Positions 1 to 9,512 of a stretch of 50,719 bases of DNA are shown piece by piece. Source of the stretch: Synechococcus sp. UW140 (lineage in GTDB: Bacteria > Cyanobacteriota > Cyanobacteriia > PCC-6307 > Cyanobiaceae); NCBI GenBank assembly GCA_945875915.1, contig CAMCMT010000017.1, forward strand, positions 1 to 50,719, in the 5' to 3' direction. Position 1 is the stretch's first letter. Each line of letters opens with the position of its first letter. The position numbers and the translations under genes are program-made. A model generated the notes under the pieces. That model was not told the DNA's origin. It ran no database searches and saw nothing but the letters and a program-made list of their open reading frames with translations.

Positions 1-483
1 GTTCTCGAGCAGGCCGATGGCCAGGGCGCGCTCCAGCAGCACCGGGCCGGTGTCTAGGCCGGCCTCCATCGCCATGATCCCCACCCCGGTTTTGGCATCG
101 CCCTCGAGCAGGCTCCACTGGATTGGGCCGGCGCCGCGCCAGCGGGGTAGCAGGGAGCCGTGGCCGTTCCAGCAGCCCAGGGGTGGCTGGTCCAGCACCG
201 CCTCGGGCAGGATCTGGCCAAAGGCCACCACCACCGAAAGGTCGGCCGCCAGGGCGGCCAGTTGGTCCTGGCAGTGGCGATCACGGCGGATCCGTTCGGG
301 CGTGAACACGGGCACCCCTAGCTCCAGGGCCCGGGCCTTCACGGGGGAGGCCACCAGCTCCTTGCCCCGGCCCCGGCGCCGGTCCGGCTGACTCACCACG
401 CCCACCAGGTGGTGGCCGGCGACCACCAGGGCCTCCAGGCTGGGAACAGCGTAGGCGGGGGTGCCCCAGAACAGGATCTTCAT
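1..483 (-). CDS. fmt: Methionyl-tRNA formyltransferase, 5' part (gene runs off the window)
   Basis: The first 161 codons are present; the 3' end lies beyond position 1. Fmt formylates Met-tRNA(fMet) with 10-formyl-tetrahydrofolate, in the cytoplasm, before translation initiation. The N-terminus MKILFWGTPAYAVPSLEAL is the usual Fmt start, and the family core NGHGSLLPRWRGAGPIQW (Asn and His of the catalytic region) follows at about residues 107-124, then the GLDTG motif. It reads in the same direction as tldD-tldE and starts 36 bases after the tldE stop, so it is probably the last visible gene of that run. No stop codon or frameshift is seen. Identification is secure; only its length is unknown. 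Confidence 0.93.
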   Translation of the reverse strand, partial: MKILFWGTPAYAVPSLEALVVAGHHLVGVVSQPDRRRGRGKELVASPVKARALELGVPVFTPERIRRDRHCQDQLAALAADLSVVVAFGQILPEAVLDQPPLGCWNGHGSLLPRWRGAGPIQWSLLEGDAKTGVGIMAMEAGLDTGPVLLERALAIGLLEN

Positions 484-519
484 GGCGGCAGGCAGGGGGG
501 CTGGTCTCCCGTCGGGGCC

Positions 520-1893
520 TCAGGCCTCGCCCGTGATCGAGAGTCCCTCCACCCACACGTGGGGGCAGAGGCCATCTGGGGTGACCTTGGCTTCGCCCTC
601 AAAGCCGACGATCGCCATGAGCAGGCTGCGGATATCGCCGGCGACGGTGGCCGCTTCGATCGAGCGGGTTTCGCCGCCCTGGAGCAACCAGCCGTCGAAG
701 GGCAGGGAGAAGGAGCCCTGGCTGGCCTTCACCCCGGCATGCAGGGCCGAGAGGGAATCGATCAGTACCAGGCCAGCGCCGCCCTGGCTGCTGGCGGCCA
801 GGCGATCGAGGCCCAAGGCGGCGCCTGCGGCCCCTGGGGTGGCACCAATCTCAAACCAGTCAGGCCCCACCGACACCTTGGCCCCCAGGCCGGCGTGGCC
901 AGTGGGGGCCACCTTGAAGGCCCGGGCCGTGGCTTCGGAATGGAGGAAGTTCTCCAGCACGCCCCCCTCCACCAGGCTGAGCCGGCGGGTGGGAGTGCCT
1001 TCGCCATCGAAGTTGGAGGCGCCGATGTTGCCAGGGTGAAGGCCGTTGTCGGCGATCGAGAGGAAGGGAACCGCCAGGCTCTGGCCCAGGGAGCTGCGGC
1101 TACTGAGGCTGACGCCATCGAGCACGGCGCGGGCGTTGAACAGGCTGCTAAACGCCCCAATTAAATCCAGAAAGGCCTCGGGGCTAAACACGCAGGTGTA
1201 GTGGCCCGTAGGGATCGGCGCGTAGTCCAGGTGGGCGATGGTGCGGTCGGCCGCCTCGGTGATGCAGCCAGCGAGATCGAGGTCGGAGGCGCCGTAGGCA
1301 AGGCGCACGGCGCCGGCGCTGCGCGGTTTGCGGCCGGCCTGTTCGGCGCGGGCATAGAGGTAGACGCTGGCGGTGGTGAGCTGCTGCTGGCGGCAGGCGC
1401 CGTCGCTATTGAGATAGAGGCGCTCGCTGCTGCGTTCGGCCAGGCCGTTATACGGAACGGTGGTCAGGGCCGGATGGCGATCAAGCAGCTGGCGTTCGGC
1501 GTCCTTGAGGCTGGTGAGCAGCTCCAAGATGCCGCGGGGCTCATGCAAGGGCTGCTCCAGCACTTGCAGGGGCGCCGTTGCCAGGGGCGAAAAGGCCGGG
1601 CAGTCATCGGGATTGCCAAAGGCGCTGGCGTCCTGGGCCCCGGCCAGGGCCTTTTGCAGGCCGCTATCGGAGAGGTCGGAGGTGCTGGTGATGCCCACCA
1701 AGCCATCGCCATTCCAGACCCGCACCGTGATCGAACTGCGCTGGGCCGCCTTCATCTGCTTGGCTTCGCCCCGGTCCACCTGCACGGAGCTGTCGTTGCT
1801 ACTGGCCGCCCCCAGGTCCCAACGGCCAATGGCCTGGGCCTGGGCGAAGGTCTCGATCCGGCTTCTCAAGGCGGGCGCGTCAAGCTTGTCCAT
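520..1893 (-). CDS. tldE: TldE/PmbA-type metalloprotease subunit (inactive partner of TldD)
   Basis: The 457-residue protein has the usual length for the TldE/PmbA half of the TldD-TldE protease, which trims peptides and removes leaders from some modified peptides in E. coli. It lacks the HExxxH zinc motif, as expected for the non-metal-binding subunit. Recognisable family stretches include GVSLSSRSSLGQ, a LADNG-like SIADNGLHPGN segment and the C-terminal GEAKVTPDG. It starts two bases after the tldD stop on the same strand, so the two subunits are very likely made from one mRNA in equal amounts. No obvious peptide substrate gene is next to it. TldD/TldE assignment is secure; the cellular substrate is not known from sequence. 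Confidence 0.88.
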   Translation of the reverse strand: MDKLDAPALRSRIETFAQAQAIGRWDLGAASSNDSSVQVDRGEAKQMKAAQRSSITVRVWNGDGLVGITSTSDLSDSGLQKALAGAQDASAFGNPDDCPAFSPLATAPLQVLEQPLHEPRGILELLTSLKDAERQLLDRHPALTTVPYNGLAERSSERLYLNSDGACRQQQLTTASVYLYARAEQAGRKPRSAGAVRLAYGASDLDLAGCITEAADRTIAHLDYAPIPTGHYTCVFSPEAFLDLIGAFSSLFNARAVLDGVSLSSRSSLGQSLAVPFLSIADNGLHPGNIGASNFDGEGTPTRRLSLVEGGVLENFLHSEATARAFKVAPTGHAGLGAKVSVGPDWFEIGATPGAAGAALGLDRLAASSQGGAGLVLIDSLSALHAGVKASQGSFSLPFDGWLLQGGETRSIEAATVAGDIRSLLMAIVGFEGEAKVTPDGLCPHVWVEGLSITGEA

Positions 1894-1895
1894 GC

Positions 1896-3353
1896 TCAGC
1901 GTCCTCCGACGGTGATCGAATCCACCTTGATGTGGGGTTGGCCGACGGTGACAAAAATGCTGCCGCTTACCGACCCACAGAAGCCCGCGGCCAGTTCCAG
2001 GTCATTGGCACACATGGAGATGCGGGGCATCACTTCTTTTGCTTCTCCAATCAAGGTGGCACCCTTCACAGACTTGGTTAGCTGGCCGTCTTCGATTAAA
2101 TAACCCTCCTCAACTGCAAAATTGAACTGGCCCGTGGGGCCGACGCTGCCGCCGCCCATGGCCTTGCAATAGAGGCCCTTCTCCACCGAGGCGATCAGCT
2201 CTGCGGGGCTGTGGGGTCCGGCGGCGATATAGGTGTTGCGCATGCGGCTGGCGGCGGCAAAGGCATGGCTCTGGCGCCGGCCACTGCCGGTGCGTTCGTG
2301 GCCGGTGCGGCGCTCGCCGGCCCGGTCGCTGAGGAAGCGGCGCAACACGCCGTTTTCAATCAACACCGTGCGCTGGGGTTCCATGCCCTCGTCATCCATC
2401 GAGAGGGAGCCAAAGGCGCCCTCGCTGAGGCCCTCATCAATGGCGGTCACGGCCTCGTGGGCAATCAGCTCGCCCACCTGGTCGGCAAAGGGGGTGGTGC
2501 CCCGCTCCACCTGGGTGGTTTCCAGTAGGTGGCCGCAGGCCTCGTGGAAGATCACGCCGCCGAATCGGTTTGCCAGCACCACAGGTACCTGGCAGGCCTC
2601 CACGTAATCGGAATAGAGCATGGTGCCGGCGCTAGTGCACACCTCCTGGGCCGAGGCCTCCACGTCCCACTGGGCCAGGTGTTCGGGCCGGCCGGAGCTG
2701 CCGTAGCGGCGACCGGCGCTGGCGCGGTGCTCGCCATCGGCGGCCAGCACGGTGAGGCCCAGGGATTGGTGCAGGCGGATGTCCCGGGCAAAGGTGCCGT
2801 CACTGGCAGCCACCAGCACCTCCTGCCAGTCGCGGGCGTAGCTACCGCGGCGGGCCTGCAGGTGGGCGCCTTGGCGTTCGAGCTGGTTGGTGCCCTCCAA
2901 CAGCCGGGTGGTGGCCTCGGCCAGGGTTGGACAGGCCCCGAGCCAGGGGGCCTTGCTAGCGCCGAAATCCCTCAGGGTTGCCAGGCCGTTGAAGCCGGAG
3001 GGTGCGGGGGTGGCCAGGCTGGGAGCGGCCAACCCGAGCATGCCCAGGGCCTGCTCGAGGGCGCGGCGCAGGCCGGCTTCGCTCAAGTCGTTGGTGGACA
3101 CAAAGCCATCCCGTTCGCCCAGAAAGACGCGAATGCCGGCCCCGGTGCCAAAGGCGGGGCTGACGCTGGTGATGCGCTCCTGTTCGGCCAGCACCCCCAG
3201 GTGGTCGGTGCGTTCGAGGAACACCTCGACCAGGTCGGCGCCAGCGGCGCTGCCCAGGCCCAGCAGGCTCTCCAGGGGCGATCGCCAGGCTTGGTCGAAG
3301 CGGTCGGCCAGGCCCGAGGGACTGGCGCTAGAGGGGGACAGGGTGACGACCAA
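1896..3353 (-). CDS. tldD: TldD zinc metalloprotease subunit
   Basis: This 485-residue protein is the catalytic partner of TldE. The zinc-binding motif HEACGH (HExxxH) is at residues 270-275, preceded by the typical NRFGGVIF strand. The C-terminal [19 protein letters not shown] segment is typical of TldD. The ATG at 3353 gives a normal family length. tldE begins two bases after its stop codon, and acsF ends 59 bases upstream. In other bacteria TldD/E degrades unfolded peptides and matures microcins or gyrase-inhibitor peptides; which of these applies here cannot be read from the window. Confidence 0.93.
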   Translation of the reverse strand: MVVTLSPSSASPSGLADRFDQAWRSPLESLLGLGSAAGADLVEVFLERTDHLGVLAEQERITSVSPAFGTGAGIRVFLGERDGFVSTNDLSEAGLRRALEQALGMLGLAAPSLATPAPSGFNGLATLRDFGASKAPWLGACPTLAEATTRLLEGTNQLERQGAHLQARRGSYARDWQEVLVAASDGTFARDIRLHQSLGLTVLAADGEHRASAGRRYGSSGRPEHLAQWDVEASAQEVCTSAGTMLYSDYVEACQVPVVLANRFGGVIFHEACGHLLETTQVERGTTPFADQVGELIAHEAVTAIDEGLSEGAFGSLSMDDEGMEPQRTVLIENGVLRRFLSDRAGERRTGHERTGSGRRQSHAFAAASRMRNTYIAAGPHSPAELIASVEKGLYCKAMGGGSVGPTGQFNFAVEEGYLIEDGQLTKSVKGATLIGEAKEVMPRISMCANDLELAAGFCGSVSGSIFVTVGQPHIKVDSITVGGR

Positions 3354-3412
3354 CGGATGGGGAGCGGAGGGAAAGGGCCTTGTGGGGAGCTGGTCGACCG
3401 AGGGCTGGGTGC

Positions 3413-4510
3413 TCAGCGCACCGCCGGTTGGAACTGCTCGCTGCGAATCGGTGCCATCAGGAACAACTTGGCCATCTCGGCGCCGTTGGCAATCCAGAGG
3501 GGCAGCTTGCGCAGCAGCCGCAGGGGGGCCGGGGCGCCACTGGCGTCGGCGGCGCTGAGGGCCTCATTGTTTTGAATCAGGCGCTCAAGGCGCACATAGA
3601 ACTTCGGATGGTCCACGTTCAACACAACGGGGAAGACGCGCGCCGAGGTTTCATTAGTTTTGGCAATCACCATCTTGTCGTATTCGCGGGCATCCAGGCC
3701 CAGGGCCTCGTAGAACTCCTTGCGGGCCACATCGCGCACATACATGGTGGCAAACACGGCCAACAGGAAGAAGCGGCACCAGAGGCGAGCCTGCAGCCCC
3801 CGCACCGTGTCTGGCTGGGCCTTCATCAGGGCATCAAAGAAATCGCCGTGGCGATTTTCGTCTTGACACCAGTTTTCAAAGAAGTTGAAGATCGGGAAGA
3901 TCTTGCTTTCGGGGTGCTTCTCTAAGTGGCGGAAGATGGCGATGTAGCGCCAGTAGCCAATTTTCTCGGAGAGATAGGTAGCGTAGAAGATGAACTTGGG
4001 TTGGAAGAAGGTGTAGGCCTTGCTGGCGGTGAGGAAGCCCAGGTCCAGTTGCAGACCAAAATCGCCCATGGCTTTATTGAGGAAGCCGGCGTGGCGGGCC
4101 TCATCACGGGCCATGTGGGCGAAGCATTCCGCCAGCAGGGGATTTTTCGCCTTGATGCGGCGGCTCAGTTCCTTGTAGAGCAGGAAGCCCGAGAATTCCG
4201 AGGTGCAGCTCTGCTCGAGGAATTCAACAAAGACCCGACGGGTGTCAGGGTCGAGCTTGTCGGCGGCGCCTTCGAATTCGCCCTGGCGCACGAAGTGGTG
4301 GCGGTTGTAATCCTTGCGGAATTCTTCACAGATCGCTTCGAGCTCCACCACGTTGGGTTGGAGGTCCATCGCCGCCATGGCGTCGAAGTCCGTGGTGTAA
4401 AAGCGGGGGGTCAGGATTGTGTCCTTGGCCGGTGCTTTGGTCGAGGGGCCCCCGGGGGTGCCCAGGTTCGGGCCCGTGGTGGGCAGGGCGGTGGCGGTGG
4501 GGGGCACCAT
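3413..4510 (-). CDS. acsF: Mg-protoporphyrin IX monomethyl ester (oxidative) cyclase, AcsF
   Basis: AcsF is the oxygen-dependent di-iron cyclase that forms the fifth ring of chlorophyll at the membrane, making divinyl-protochlorophyllide. The 365-residue product has the two iron-binding helices: [11 protein letters not shown] near the middle and [12 protein letters not shown] further on, with [11 protein letters not shown] before them. I chose the ATG at 4510 because the 49 codons upstream, open in the same frame, are not AcsF-like, and residues shortly after the start ([19 protein letters not shown]) match the family N-terminus. It follows the DUF2996 gene by 118 bases and precedes tldD. The gene marks the host as an oxygenic phototroph. 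Very confident. Confidence 0.97.
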   Translation of the reverse strand: MVPPTATALPTTGPNLGTPGGPSTKAPAKDTILTPRFYTTDFDAMAAMDLQPNVVELEAICEEFRKDYNRHHFVRQGEFEGAADKLDPDTRRVFVEFLEQSCTSEFSGFLLYKELSRRIKAKNPLLAECFAHMARDEARHAGFLNKAMGDFGLQLDLGFLTASKAYTFFQPKFIFYATYLSEKIGYWRYIAIFRHLEKHPESKIFPIFNFFENWCQDENRHGDFFDALMKAQPDTVRGLQARLWCRFFLLAVFATMYVRDVARKEFYEALGLDAREYDKMVIAKTNETSARVFPVVLNVDHPKFYVRLERLIQNNEALSAADASGAPAPLRLLRKLPLWIANGAEMAKLFLMAPIRSEQFQPAVR

Positions 4511-4628
4511 CGGGCAACGCGGCAGCAGAATCTCAGACCATGGTAGAAGCCGTGGGGACGTCCCTGGTGGCGCTGTTAAGCCTGGTTGCTTAGGGGTGGT
4601 CTGCCGCCTGCCCTGGTGGGGCCTGGGC

Positions 4629-5129
4629 TCAATTGGCTCCCAGCCATTTCTGGCCATTGAGCCGGGACATCAGCCGGGACACCAGCAGGGCCAGGGTCAT
4701 TTTCTTCTCATCGATCAGGAAGGATTCCAGCAGGCTGGCCTCGGCGCCCGGTTCGGCCAGGGCAATCGTTTTCAGCGAGCCGATGTCCTCGGCGGTGAAA
4801 CAGAGCCAGAAACGACGACCGCCCGCAAAGGTTCCCTTGACCATGGAACAGGGGCTGCCCACTACGGGCATCGGACCCTGCTCGAAGTCCAGCTCCACCG
4901 CGGGGCCGCCGTAGGCCTGGATCTCCTTGGCTAGGGCCGGCAGCAGCAGATTTGGCACAAATTGGCCGAAGGGCTGCTCCTCCGGGGCTGGCGGTTTGGG
5001 CTTGGCTGCGGGAGCGGCTACTGGGGCAGCGGCTGCTGGCGGCTGGACGGCCGGTCTGGCTTGACTGGCCGGACGGGTTTGGCTGGACAGGCCGTCGTTC
5101 TGGGGCGCAGGGGTGGCGGAGTCAGTCAC
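4629..5129 (-). CDS. DUF2996 family protein (cyanobacterial conserved protein)
   Basis: Function is unknown. The C-terminal 115 residues look like the DUF2996 domain found in cyanobacteria and plastid lineages: a [14 protein letters not shown] helix, then a central [15 protein letters not shown] strand pair and the conserved end [16 protein letters not shown]. The N-terminus is a Pro/Ala-rich linker. The start is uncertain: GTG at 5129 leads into [12 protein letters not shown], while a GTG at 5210 would add 27 residues of no family likeness. It lies between the membrane-protein gene and acsF on the same strand, which suggests a photosynthesis-related role by association only. Confidence 0.75.
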   Translation of the reverse strand: MTDSATPAPQNDGLSSQTRPASQARPAVQPPAAAAPVAAPAAKPKPPAPEEQPFGQFVPNLLLPALAKEIQAYGGPAVELDFEQGPMPVVGSPCSMVKGTFAGGRRFWLCFTAEDIGSLKTIALAEPGAEASLLESFLIDEKKMTLALLVSRLMSRLNGQKWLGAN

Positions 5130-5265
5130 CGGCTCAGGCCTCAGGCGTATCACTAGGGCAACTGTAGGGAGGGGAGCCCTACCCCCTGCAGCCTGGCCAA
5201 GCCAACTCACCCCTCCAGAGTCTTCGATGTAACCCGGGAACTTGGCCTTGGCCCGGGCCTGGGCC

Positions 5266-5979
5266 TCACCAATCGGCGTCCGGTCCCAGCTGCCAGCTGC
5301 GATCGACGGCCGCCGGGTCTCCGGGGTTGGGGCCTCCAGGGGCTTGGGCTGGCTGGCTCTGCTGGCGGTTTCCCAGGGGCCAGGGGCCTTTGCGGCGATT
5401 GTCCTGCTGGGCGGCCTGGGGGTCTTGCTGGGGCCTGGAAGGGCGATTTTCGCCTGCCACGGTGCCGGTATCGGGCGCTGGGGCCGTCCCGCGGCGGATC
5501 ACCCGGAAAGGTACCGAGAGGGTGGGCTGGGGTTCGGCTGGATGGCGACTCGGCCCTGCCCAGGCCTGGCCCGGCCAGGGGGCGGTAGGCCCTTCCCGGC
5601 TGTCCCGGCCCCAGGTCGAAGCGGGCTTCTGGCCGGGCCCGTCCACCCAGGATTGCGCTGGCCCGTTCGCCTCGCTCTCGCCTCGGCCCCACGGCCAAAC
5701 GCGCCGGGAACGTCCTTCGGGGATGGGGCGGCGCAGCTGGCGTTGGTTGCTGGCCCCACCTGCCTGCAGTGCCAGGGCGGTGGCCGTCGCGCTCAGGGCA
5801 GCACCGCCCCCGGCCGCCAGGGCTATCCAGCTGCCGATAGTCCATTCCGGCGAGCGCCAGATCAAGAGCCGCAGGCCCACCCAGGGCCTGGGATTGATCG
5901 CCCCCACCAGCAGCACCGCCAGCAGGGGCGCCAGCAGGGGAACCAGCAACAGGCGACGCAGCAGCACGGCGGGGGGCAT
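5266..5979 (-). CDS. Small membrane protein with two N-terminal helices and a Pro/Arg-rich cytoplasmic tail
   Basis: The 237-residue product starts with two hydrophobic segments: about residues 6-28 (LLRRLLLVPLLAPLLAVLLV) and about residues 45-68, containing SWIALAAGGGAALSATATAL. The rest is low-complexity Pro/Arg/Gly/Gln with one ordered-looking patch, PTLSVPFRVIRRG, near residue 165. The ATG at 5979 overlaps the ubiX stop codon as TGATG, so the two genes are translationally coupled. The two-helix layout recalls LapA-type membrane proteins, but I cannot assign a family firmly. The opposite strand is also open here because of the high GC content; the minus-strand reading is favoured by the membrane segments and the coupling. 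Confidence 0.6.
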   Translation of the reverse strand: MPPAVLLRRLLLVPLLAPLLAVLLVGAINPRPWVGLRLLIWRSPEWTIGSWIALAAGGGAALSATATALALQAGGASNQRQLRRPIPEGRSRRVWPWGRGESEANGPAQSWVDGPGQKPASTWGRDSREGPTAPWPGQAWAGPSRHPAEPQPTLSVPFRVIRRGTAPAPDTGTVAGENRPSRPQQDPQAAQQDNRRKGPWPLGNRQQSQPAQAPGGPNPGDPAAVDRSWQLGPDADW

Positions 5980-6632
5980 CAGGGGGGCGGGCCTCCTGCT
6001 GGGGGGACTTGGCTTGATGGGAGACCTTCGACGGGGCCCTGCCAACGCTGAAGCGCCCCCAGGTCATAGCCAAGGCAGTCGAACACCCGGATCACCAGGA
6101 AATCAACCATCTCCTCGATCGTGGTGGGCTGGGAATACCAGGCCGGCACCGGCGGGGCGATGCGGGCGCCGGCTTCGGCCAGGGTGGTGAGGTTGCGCAA
6201 GTGGATCAGGCTCCAGGGCAGTTCCCGGGGGGCGATCACCAGGGGCCGGCCTTCCTTGAGGTGCACGTCAGCGGCCCGCTCGAGCAGGTCGGTGGCAACG
6301 CCGGCGGCGATGCGGCCGACGCTGCCCATGCTCGCCGGCAGGATCACCATGCCGCGGGTGCGAAAGCTGCCACTGGCAATGGCTGCTGCCTGGTCGTTCC
6401 AGCGGTGGCAGCGCAGTTCGCCGCTCTGGCAGCCGGTGCGCTCGCGCCAAAAGACCTCCTGGGCCCCGGGCTCGCTCGGCACCCGGATGCCCAATTCGGC
6501 CTGCCAGACCGTAATCGCGCCACGGCTGGTGACCAGTTCGACCCGCTCACCGGCCTCCAGCAGCAACTGCAGGGCCCGTTGGGCCAGGGGTTGGCCTGAG
6601 GCACCGGACACGGCCAGTACCAGGGGATCCAT
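5979..6632 (-). CDS. ubiX: Flavin prenyltransferase UbiX
   Basis: UbiX makes prenylated FMN, the cofactor of UbiD-type decarboxylases. The 217-residue protein opens with LVLAVSGASG (flavin-binding loop), carries the MVILPASMGSVGRIAAGVATDLLERAADV core split over two helices, and ends with LVIAPRELPWSLIHLRNL and a PPVPAWYSQP segment, all typical of the family. I chose the ATG at 6632: the 51 open codons upstream overlap the end of the RNB gene and are not conserved. It starts four bases after that gene's stop and its own stop overlaps the start of the next gene. No ubiD is visible in the window, so the decarboxylase partner is elsewhere. Confidence 0.93.
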   Translation of the reverse strand: MDPLVLAVSGASGQPLAQRALQLLLEAGERVELVTSRGAITVWQAELGIRVPSEPGAQEVFWRERTGCQSGELRCHRWNDQAAAIASGSFRTRGMVILPASMGSVGRIAAGVATDLLERAADVHLKEGRPLVIAPRELPWSLIHLRNLTTLAEAGARIAPPVPAWYSQPTTIEEMVDFLVIRVFDCLGYDLGALQRWQGPVEGLPSSQVPPAGGPPP

Positions 6633-6636
6633 GGCG

Positions 6637-9009
6637 TTAGCCCTCGCTGGTACTGCTGGCCCCGGAGTTGTCCTCGCTGTCCGGCCCGCCAGCTGGCCCT
6701 GGGTCGTGGGCTTCGGCTGCGAAAGCCCCTTGGGGGTCGGCTGGGGCCGTGGCAGGGCTGCCATCGGCAGCGGCTTCCACCCCATCGCCTTCAGCCAGCA
6801 CCACGGCTAGATCGATCTGGTGGCGCAGCACATCCACCTTCAGGATCACCACCTCCACCCGGTCGCCAAGCATGTAGGTGCGGCGGTTCTTGCGGCCCAC
6901 CAGCCGGTTTTGGCGGGAGCGGAACTCATACCAATCATCCACCAGCGAACTGACATGGACCAGGCCCTCCACCTGGCTGGGGGGCACCTCCACAAAGAAG
7001 CCGTAGCTCTGCACTCCGCTGATCACCCCCTGCAGGGTCTGGCCGACCAGGGGTTCGGCTTCGCGAGCCTGGGCCATGGCCAGGCTGTCGAGCCGTAGCT
7101 CCTGGACAAAACGGGAGCGGCCATTGAGGCGCTGGATCATGGCCTCGCTGCGGCCCTCCTGGTAGGGGTTGAGCTGGCTGGGGGCCAGCAGGGGCCAGTC
7201 GATGCTGCCGTGGCAGCTGTCGGAGGCCAGGTCGACCCGGGTCTTGTGGCGAACTGAGGGGCGGTCCTTGCCTTCGACTAGAAGCAACACCAGGAGCTGC
7301 TGATTCCAGAGGTCGGCGTAGTGAAGGGAGGGGAAACACCAGGCGGCCAGGGCGCGCGGTCCGCCGGCGAGCAGGTTCGGGCCCGGTTCGGCGGCCAGGG
7401 CCATGGGCCGCATCGTGTCACAAAGCTGCTGCTGCAGCACCCGGGCCCGGTCCGTGCCGGCAAAGGCCGTGGCCAGCTCCTGGGCGCTGGCGTTGCCATC
7501 GGCGGAGAGCTCCAGGGGAACCTCTAGGGCCAGGGCGGCCTTGGCCACCTCATTGACGTCCTCCGCTTCCGGCGCCGGGTTGACCGCGTACAGGGCGGGC
7601 AGTTCTAGGGCCTCCAAGTGCTGGCCCAGGGCCTGGTGGGCCGGCAGGGTCAGTTCCCGCAGCAGGGCCGTGGCCTGGGTGGCCTCAAAGCGGGGCAGCC
7701 AACCTTCCCGGGCCAGGTCCGGATCGGGGGCCAGCAGGTCCCCCAGGCTGTCAATCGCGGGGGTGGCCAGATCGAGATCGAGGGAACCGGCCGCCAGGCG
7801 CCGGTCGCGCAGCTGGCCGGCCAGGACGATCAGGCGCTCCAGCAGCGGGAGCTGGTCCTTGAGGCCCTTAAGGACCGCTGGCAGGGTGCGGCTCTTCGGT
7901 TTGCGTTCGGCGAGGGCCTGCAATACGGCGCCATCCACCAGGCCATCCGGGCGGATGCGGCTGCGGCAGAAGCGGAAATGCTGGAGGGCGCCATCGGCGT
8001 CCAGGTCGAGGGCCACCGAGAGGGCCGCTTCGCTCTGGCCCGGGGCGAAGGTTGCCGCCTTGCTGAGGGCGCTGGGCACCAGGGGCAGCCAGGCCCGGCC
8101 CAGGCAGAGGGCTTCGGCCTGCTCCCGCAGCCAGAGATCCAGGGGACCTCCGGCGCTGAGCCGTTCGGCCAGGGCCGGGGCGTGGATCCAGAGACGCACG
8201 CCGGTGTCGCTCTCCTCTAGGGAAACGGCTGGCAGGATCGGGGCATTGGTGCCAGTCCAGCCGCCCAGCACCAGGGTGGGGAGGCCGGTGAGATCGTCCC
8301 GGTCCTTGTCGGCGATGGCCTTCGGGGTGGAGCGGGGCGCGGCCGGCCGATCGTGCAGGCCGTGTTTGGTCAGCAGCAGGTCCCGATCGGCGTCCTCGCC
8401 GGCGTTGATCGCCAGGCTGCGGGCCACGTGGCCCTGGGGCGCCAGCTGGGCCACCGGGTAGCGGTCCACCCGAACTTCCACCACAGCCTCCTCAGGGGGA
8501 TTGAGGTGCACCGCATCGGCGGTGGGCAGTTCCAGGGCGGTGAGGAGGCGATCGTCGAGGGGGACGGCCACGAGGCGATCGTTCTGCTGCTCCACCTGGG
8601 CCAACAGGCTGGTGGTTTGGCGCTTCAGGATGCATTGGATGCTGCCCTCGGGTGAGCGGCGCCGACCGCCCTCCCGGGTAATGCGCACCAAAACCCGGTC
8701 CCCATTCCAGGCGTGGTTGAGCTGGTGATCGCGGATATAGATGTCTTCTTCGCCGTCGTCGCGCAGGGCGAAGCAGAAGCCCTTGCTGCTGCAACGGAGG
8801 CGTGCCTCAATCAGACCCGCATCACTGCTGCGGCTGATGCCATGGTCGCCTTCTTCGAGCACTCCTACGCGTCCGAGGCCGGTGAGGGCGATGCGGAGTA
8901 GCTCCTGGTCGCCTGTGGCGGTGAGCCCGAGCGCTTTTTCGAGCTTGGCGATGGGCAAGGGCTCCTGGCCAGGGAGCTGGTTAAGCAGGTCAGCGACCGA
9001 GAACTTCAT
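6637..9009 (-). CDS. RNB-domain (RNase II/R-like, Zam-type) protein, apparently lacking the catalytic residues
   Basis: The 790-residue protein has the RNase II/R layout: a short N-terminal helical part, a cold-shock-like segment (FCFALRDDGEEDIYI near residue 78), an RNB domain (about residues 230-620) and a C-terminal S1 domain (LQGVISGVQSYGFFVEVPPS, about residues 670-755). In active enzymes RxDLT is followed by TIDxxxxxDxDDA, whose aspartates bind Mg2+. Here RDDLTGLP is followed by TLVLGGWTGTNAPILPAVSLE, with none of them. The conserved SPIRRYxDL is also altered to FPSLHYADL. It may therefore bind RNA without cutting it, or be one of the Zam-like homologues of picocyanobacteria. It leads the ubiX-acsF run. 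The ATG at 9009 fits the usual start. Confidence 0.85.
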   Translation of the reverse strand: MKFSVADLLNQLPGQEPLPIAKLEKALGLTATGDQELLRIALTGLGRVGVLEEGDHGISRSSDAGLIEARLRCSSKGFCFALRDDGEEDIYIRDHQLNHAWNGDRVLVRITREGGRRRSPEGSIQCILKRQTTSLLAQVEQQNDRLVAVPLDDRLLTALELPTADAVHLNPPEEAVVEVRVDRYPVAQLAPQGHVARSLAINAGEDADRDLLLTKHGLHDRPAAPRSTPKAIADKDRDDLTGLPTLVLGGWTGTNAPILPAVSLEESDTGVRLWIHAPALAERLSAGGPLDLWLREQAEALCLGRAWLPLVPSALSKAATFAPGQSEAALSVALDLDADGALQHFRFCRSRIRPDGLVDGAVLQALAERKPKSRTLPAVLKGLKDQLPLLERLIVLAGQLRDRRLAAGSLDLDLATPAIDSLGDLLAPDPDLAREGWLPRFEATQATALLRELTLPAHQALGQHLEALELPALYAVNPAPEAEDVNEVAKAALALEVPLELSADGNASAQELATAFAGTDRARVLQQQLCDTMRPMALAAEPGPNLLAGGPRALAAWCFPSLHYADLWNQQLLVLLLVEGKDRPSVRHKTRVDLASDSCHGSIDWPLLAPSQLNPYQEGRSEAMIQRLNGRSRFVQELRLDSLAMAQAREAEPLVGQTLQGVISGVQSYGFFVEVPPSQVEGLVHVSSLVDDWYEFRSRQNRLVGRKNRRTYMLGDRVEVVILKVDVLRHQIDLAVVLAEGDGVEAAADGSPATAPADPQGAFAAEAHDPGPAGGPDSEDNSGASSTSEG

Positions 9010-9170
9010 CGGGAGACGGGGTGCAGCGGGATAGGCCCGCCCGTCGGGGCGTGTAGCGCTGCCCCGGGGGAGGTGAGATTGCAATGACTTTAGGCAGCCA
9101 TGGGTTGGGGGCTGGCTTGATCAGGTCCAGAACCGGTTTGCTCCTGAGCCGGACCCTTCACCATCTGGTC

Positions 9171-9467
9171 TTAGCCAGGCTCTGAAGCTTCGCTCTGGCC
9201 GGCCTTGATGACCAGGCGCAGGCCGATCACCAGAAAGCCCACCGAGGCGGCCAGCTGCAGGGCATTGGGGGGAATCACGCTGGAGAGGGAACCGCCAGCG
9301 CCTGCACCTAAAAGGCTGGCGAACACCAGGGCCAGGGCACTGCCCGCAAACACGGCACCGCTGCGGTTGGAGGTGCCGCTGATCGTGACGATGGCTAGCT
9401 GGGTTTTATCGCCCAGTTCGGCCAGGAAGACCGTGGCAAAGGTGGAGACCAGCAAGGGGAATTCCAA
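9171..9467 (-). CDS. Half-size UPF0016/Gdt1 family cation exchanger (Hmx-like)
   Basis: This 98-residue membrane protein has three hydrophobic segments and one copy of the family motif ELGDKTQ, at residues 17-23. Full-size UPF0016 proteins (TMEM165, yeast Gdt1, cyanobacterial Mnx, plastid PAM71) have two such motifs; here each half is a separate gene. Half-size members in cyanobacteria have been described as hemi manganese exchangers that work as a pair and deliver Mn2+ toward photosystem II. This gene follows its sister by 45 bases on the same strand, so a heterodimer is likely. Metal specificity is inferred from the family. Confidence 0.88.
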   Translation of the reverse strand: MEFPLLVSTFATVFLAELGDKTQLAIVTISGTSNRSGAVFAGSALALVFASLLGAGAGGSLSSVIPPNALQLAASVGFLVIGLRLVIKAGQSEASEPG

Positions 9468-9512
9468 GGTTGGATCGGCGGCAGGACTTCGGTGGGGGCT
9501 GGACAGGGTGTG

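Noticed and set aside
1201-3575. Long plus-strand open frames opposite tldD and tldE (300 and 348 codons)
   Set aside because: They are shadows of the high-GC minus-strand genes: no domain, and the minus-strand frames carry the TldD/TldE signatures.
5242-6190. Plus-strand frames of 269 and 287 codons and a minus-strand frame of 288 codons over the small membrane protein
   Set aside because: Their composition is Gly/Arg/Pro-rich without membrane or domain signals; the 5266-5979 minus frame has two clear helices and is coupled to ubiX.
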